Assembly (NCBI GenBank): GCA_036346255.1
Contig: CM070619.1
Location: 27,534,342 to 27,598,341 of the forward strand
Direction of reading: 5' to 3'
Length of the DNA: 64,000 nucleotides
Source of the DNA: Ampelocalamus luodianensis
Lineage: Eukaryota; Streptophyta; Magnoliopsida; Poales; Poaceae
Positions 61,691 to 64,000 of the stretch are shown here, piece after piece; position 1 is the stretch's first letter; the number at the start of each line of letters is the position of its first letter. Below the pieces are notes generated by a model that was not told where the DNA came from, searched no databases, and saw only the letters and a program-made list of their open reading frames with translations. The position numbers and the translations under genes were made by a program.

Positions 61691-62826
61691 GACAAAAACT
61701 CGACAACAGTACAGAGAATCGCGCTTTGGTCACCGGCTTGTCACCGACGACCACGGTCACGGCGGCGCTAACCACATGTATAGAAATGTGCGCAATACTA
61801 TTGCGAATCTATTGAGGGTACACTCGATGGCAGAGCTGGCCTAGAACACCGGCGTGTCGGAGAGGGGCGGAGGAGTACTTTCGGCAAAAACTGAAAACGG
61901 CAAAAACCTGAGCAAAGATATATACTAGCAAGTCCTAGAGCACTACAGGGCTATTGTGAACTCACCTGGACGCAGAGGAGGTCCGAGGGAGCTCGGAGAA
62001 GACCTGGTGGCGGAGACCGGCGCCGGAGATGAGGAAGACAACTCGGACAAGAGCTTCTGGACAGGGAGAAGCACAAAAGATGGTTAGGATAACTTTGCGA
62101 TGGCCTGGAGGTGGTCCAAGAGCAAGGGATTGAACTGAGAAGGCCTTACCGGAGATGGGGACGAAGGAGCCCTTCACGGCTGCGAAGATCCCAAAACTTG
62201 AAATTAAGCCGTTCTTGAGAAACAACCAAGGATCAAGTTAGGAGATTAGCTCCAGACGACCAAGTGGTCTAAGCGACACAAAAAGGAGAGTTGAAGAACC
62301 ACTAGAGCACCCAGGTCGCCAATGGAGCTCCACGGCCGAAAATGGTGGAAGAGGTGGTTTCGGTGTTTTGAGCTCCACAAGCAATGGGGAGCTAAGAGGT
62401 GCTGTAAAAGAGCTCCAGGAGGGATTCGGGAAGCTTATAAAGCTGGAGAACTAGGGCTCTGGCAAAATGAAAGGTCCAGGGGTGAGCTCGACGGTGAGCG
62501 CAGCTCACGGCACTGTGTGGACCAAAAGAAATGATGGGGGGCAGGAGTAGGGCACGACCACGGCCGAAAGCGAGCCGGCGCGCATTAATGACCCCGACCA
62601 GAGCGACGTTGACGAGGGCGCACGACGTGACCAGCCATACTGCTCGCTGTACAGTGCACGGCGGGAGGAGGAAGAAGGACAGGGAAGGTAGGGTGGTCGT
62701 GGGTGGCTAGATTTTAATCGGACGGTTGAGATTGCCCAAGATCTCCTGAGGTTCAAAGCACAAGGGGAGGTCGTGAGCGTTGGATTTTAATCCAGCGACT
62801 CAGAAACGAAGCGCAGCAAGGGGGTG

Positions 62827-64000
62827 TGTAACATCCCATTTTTGGACTTGTGTTTCAAATGTAAGAAAATGAGAAGAAATTAAAACTTTTTCTTACATCA
62901 TGTATTTCCTGTATGCTTTGAACAATTGTTGTAAGAAGTTATGGAAATGCAAAGTCACAAGTCTTTTTGACCCAAACCTTGTCTTCCAAAAATATTCATC
63001 TTAAATCTTGTGATCATCATTGGGAAATATTTTTCCTAAGTTCCTGTGATGGTATGTGGCCTCTCTGAAAAATTTCACAATTTTTAGAAATTGTTTGAAT
63101 ATTTTAGGGGGCAGTCAAACCTTAAATCAGAGCCTTGCAGAATTTTTGGAGAAAGATTCACAGCATAAAAACCTCTGAAGATTTTACACAAGGTTGATAT
63201 CTAAGTTAGCAAGCTCCAGTAAAATTTTCATAATTTTTGGAGTTGTTTTGCTATCTCATTTAAATCCTCAAAAGTCTCTGTTCTAATTTAAAAGTCAAAA
63301 CCTAAATCCAATGTGCGTTGGGTTCGAGTCAGACTCGGGCTCGAGCCAATCAACTCGGTCCAATCAACTAGCTGCACCGAGCCTCTTTAAAAAGCGCGCG
63401 TTGAATCTCCACCGTCGGATCTTAATCGCGCGGCCCGTGTTCGTGTGAACATTCGGACCTTCCGGTTGCTTGTTCGAATTTCAACCGTTGGATCCCCATC
63501 CAACCGCCCAGATTCACCGAAACATTCGGACCTTCCGGTTGTTTTGTTTGAATCTAAGCCGTGTGTTCCTAATCTTAGGGCTCGTGTTCTCCTCTGCTGT
63601 TTAAACCTCCAATTGTCTCGTTCAATCTGAGTCGTTGGATTAAAATCCGACGCTCACTTTTCCCTCCGTTGGGTTTTAAACTCAGAGGCGTGGCGCGATA
63701 TCAGCCGCCCGATTAAAATCGTAGGGTTCAAGATCGCCCAAGCTTTTTCCTCTGATCATCTTCAACCTCCGGCCGTGCGTGCACAGTGTAGGGCATGGGG
63801 GTGTCATTTCGTGCTCCCTACGGCCGCCCTAGTCGACATTAAGGGTCGTGGGAGACACGTTCGGCCGTGCCATACCCTAGTGCACCACCTACTCCCTTTT
63901 TGCTTTCGGCCATGCCTTGTGCTTTGTGCAATGCCACCCGAAAGGCTCTTGGTCCAAACCCTAATGCTTCCAAGGCCTTATAAGCACTCTCAATACCTCC
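62827..64000 (+). mobile_element. Element E: plus-strand gypsy LTR, truncated by the window end
   Basis: Begins TGTAACATCCCATTTTTGG, the LTR start of the same lineage as A-C but on the plus strand. Blocks at 63325-63400 (GACTCGGGCTCGAGCC, CAACTAGCTGCACCGAG) are the reverse complement of the C LTR near 37190-37255. It lies inside the LTR of D; GGGTG (62822-62826) would be its target duplication. Confidence 0.75.
63979..63984 (+). promoter_or_regulatory. Probable TATA box of the LTR of E
   Basis: TATAAG in GGCCTTATAAGCACTC, about 1.15 kb into the LTR; the transcription start would fall at or just past the window end. Confidence 0.4.

Larger units (their letters stand above)
58326..62826 (-). 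mobile_element. Element D: LTR of a gypsy element related to C, cut by element E
   Basis: Starts TGTGAGACCCCGG and follows the C LTR closely for about 1.7 kb (the CTATTCGAATAG block, CGACTAAGTCGA and the CCGCCCATTTCTACCGAT region). From about 60660 it is GC-rich and has its own repeat array. At 62434-62440 TTATAAA gives a minus-strand TATA-like site. No gag or pol is seen in 4.5 kb, so this is LTR only: a solo LTR or one end of an element. The bases before it, TGAAA (58321-58325), would be the target duplication; the other end is outside the window. Confidence 0.75.

Overview
The window is plant nuclear DNA, almost certainly from a grass. It holds one convincing host gene, a GC-rich intronless L-type lectin receptor kinase of a type common in grasses, next to a deep pile of Ty3/gypsy retrotransposons. 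These use the initiator-tRNA-Met primer site and have long LTRs reading TGTAACATCCC... in element orientation. There are no bacterial-type operons, CRISPR arrays, or tRNA or rRNA genes.

Layout. Positions 1-498 hold a copia-like LTR and primer-site remnant. Positions 512-2055 hold a short non-autonomous LINE-like insertion with a 17-bp target duplication. The receptor kinase is at 3537-5564 (+), with a TATA box at 3478. Positions 6171-6660 hold a broken fragment resembling the ubiquitin-like N-terminus of a UPL5-type HECT ubiquitin ligase, followed by a degenerate ATGTTGC repeat array.

From 7086 to the window end everything is retrotransposon, nested up to four deep. Element H (7086-9761, resuming at 57945-58325) is probably a minus-strand Tat/Retand-type gypsy element; what remains is an LTR and a spliced plus-strand ORF of the Transposase_28 (PF04195) type. 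Element A (9762-57944) split that ORF. Element B (21291-56816) sits in the 5' LTR of A with a perfect TTCCC duplication. B has three LTRs and two internal regions, the mark of unequal LTR recombination. Element C (33502-46750) sits in the middle LTR of B. Downstream, element D (from 58326) also broke H, and plus-strand element E (from 62827) broke D. A, B, C and D read on the minus strand. All gag and pol regions are broken.

The elements do not act with the kinase gene as a system. The most useful signals are: the three-LTR composite; a pair of palindromes conserved in the transcribed part of the LTRs in four related families; hairpin-unit arrays in H; a roughly 30-bp repeat array in D; and a difference pattern at CTG/CAG in B and C that looks more like sequencing error than mutation and may create many apparent frameshifts. 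I found no convincing new biological system. All family assignments come from reading the sequence, without database searches.
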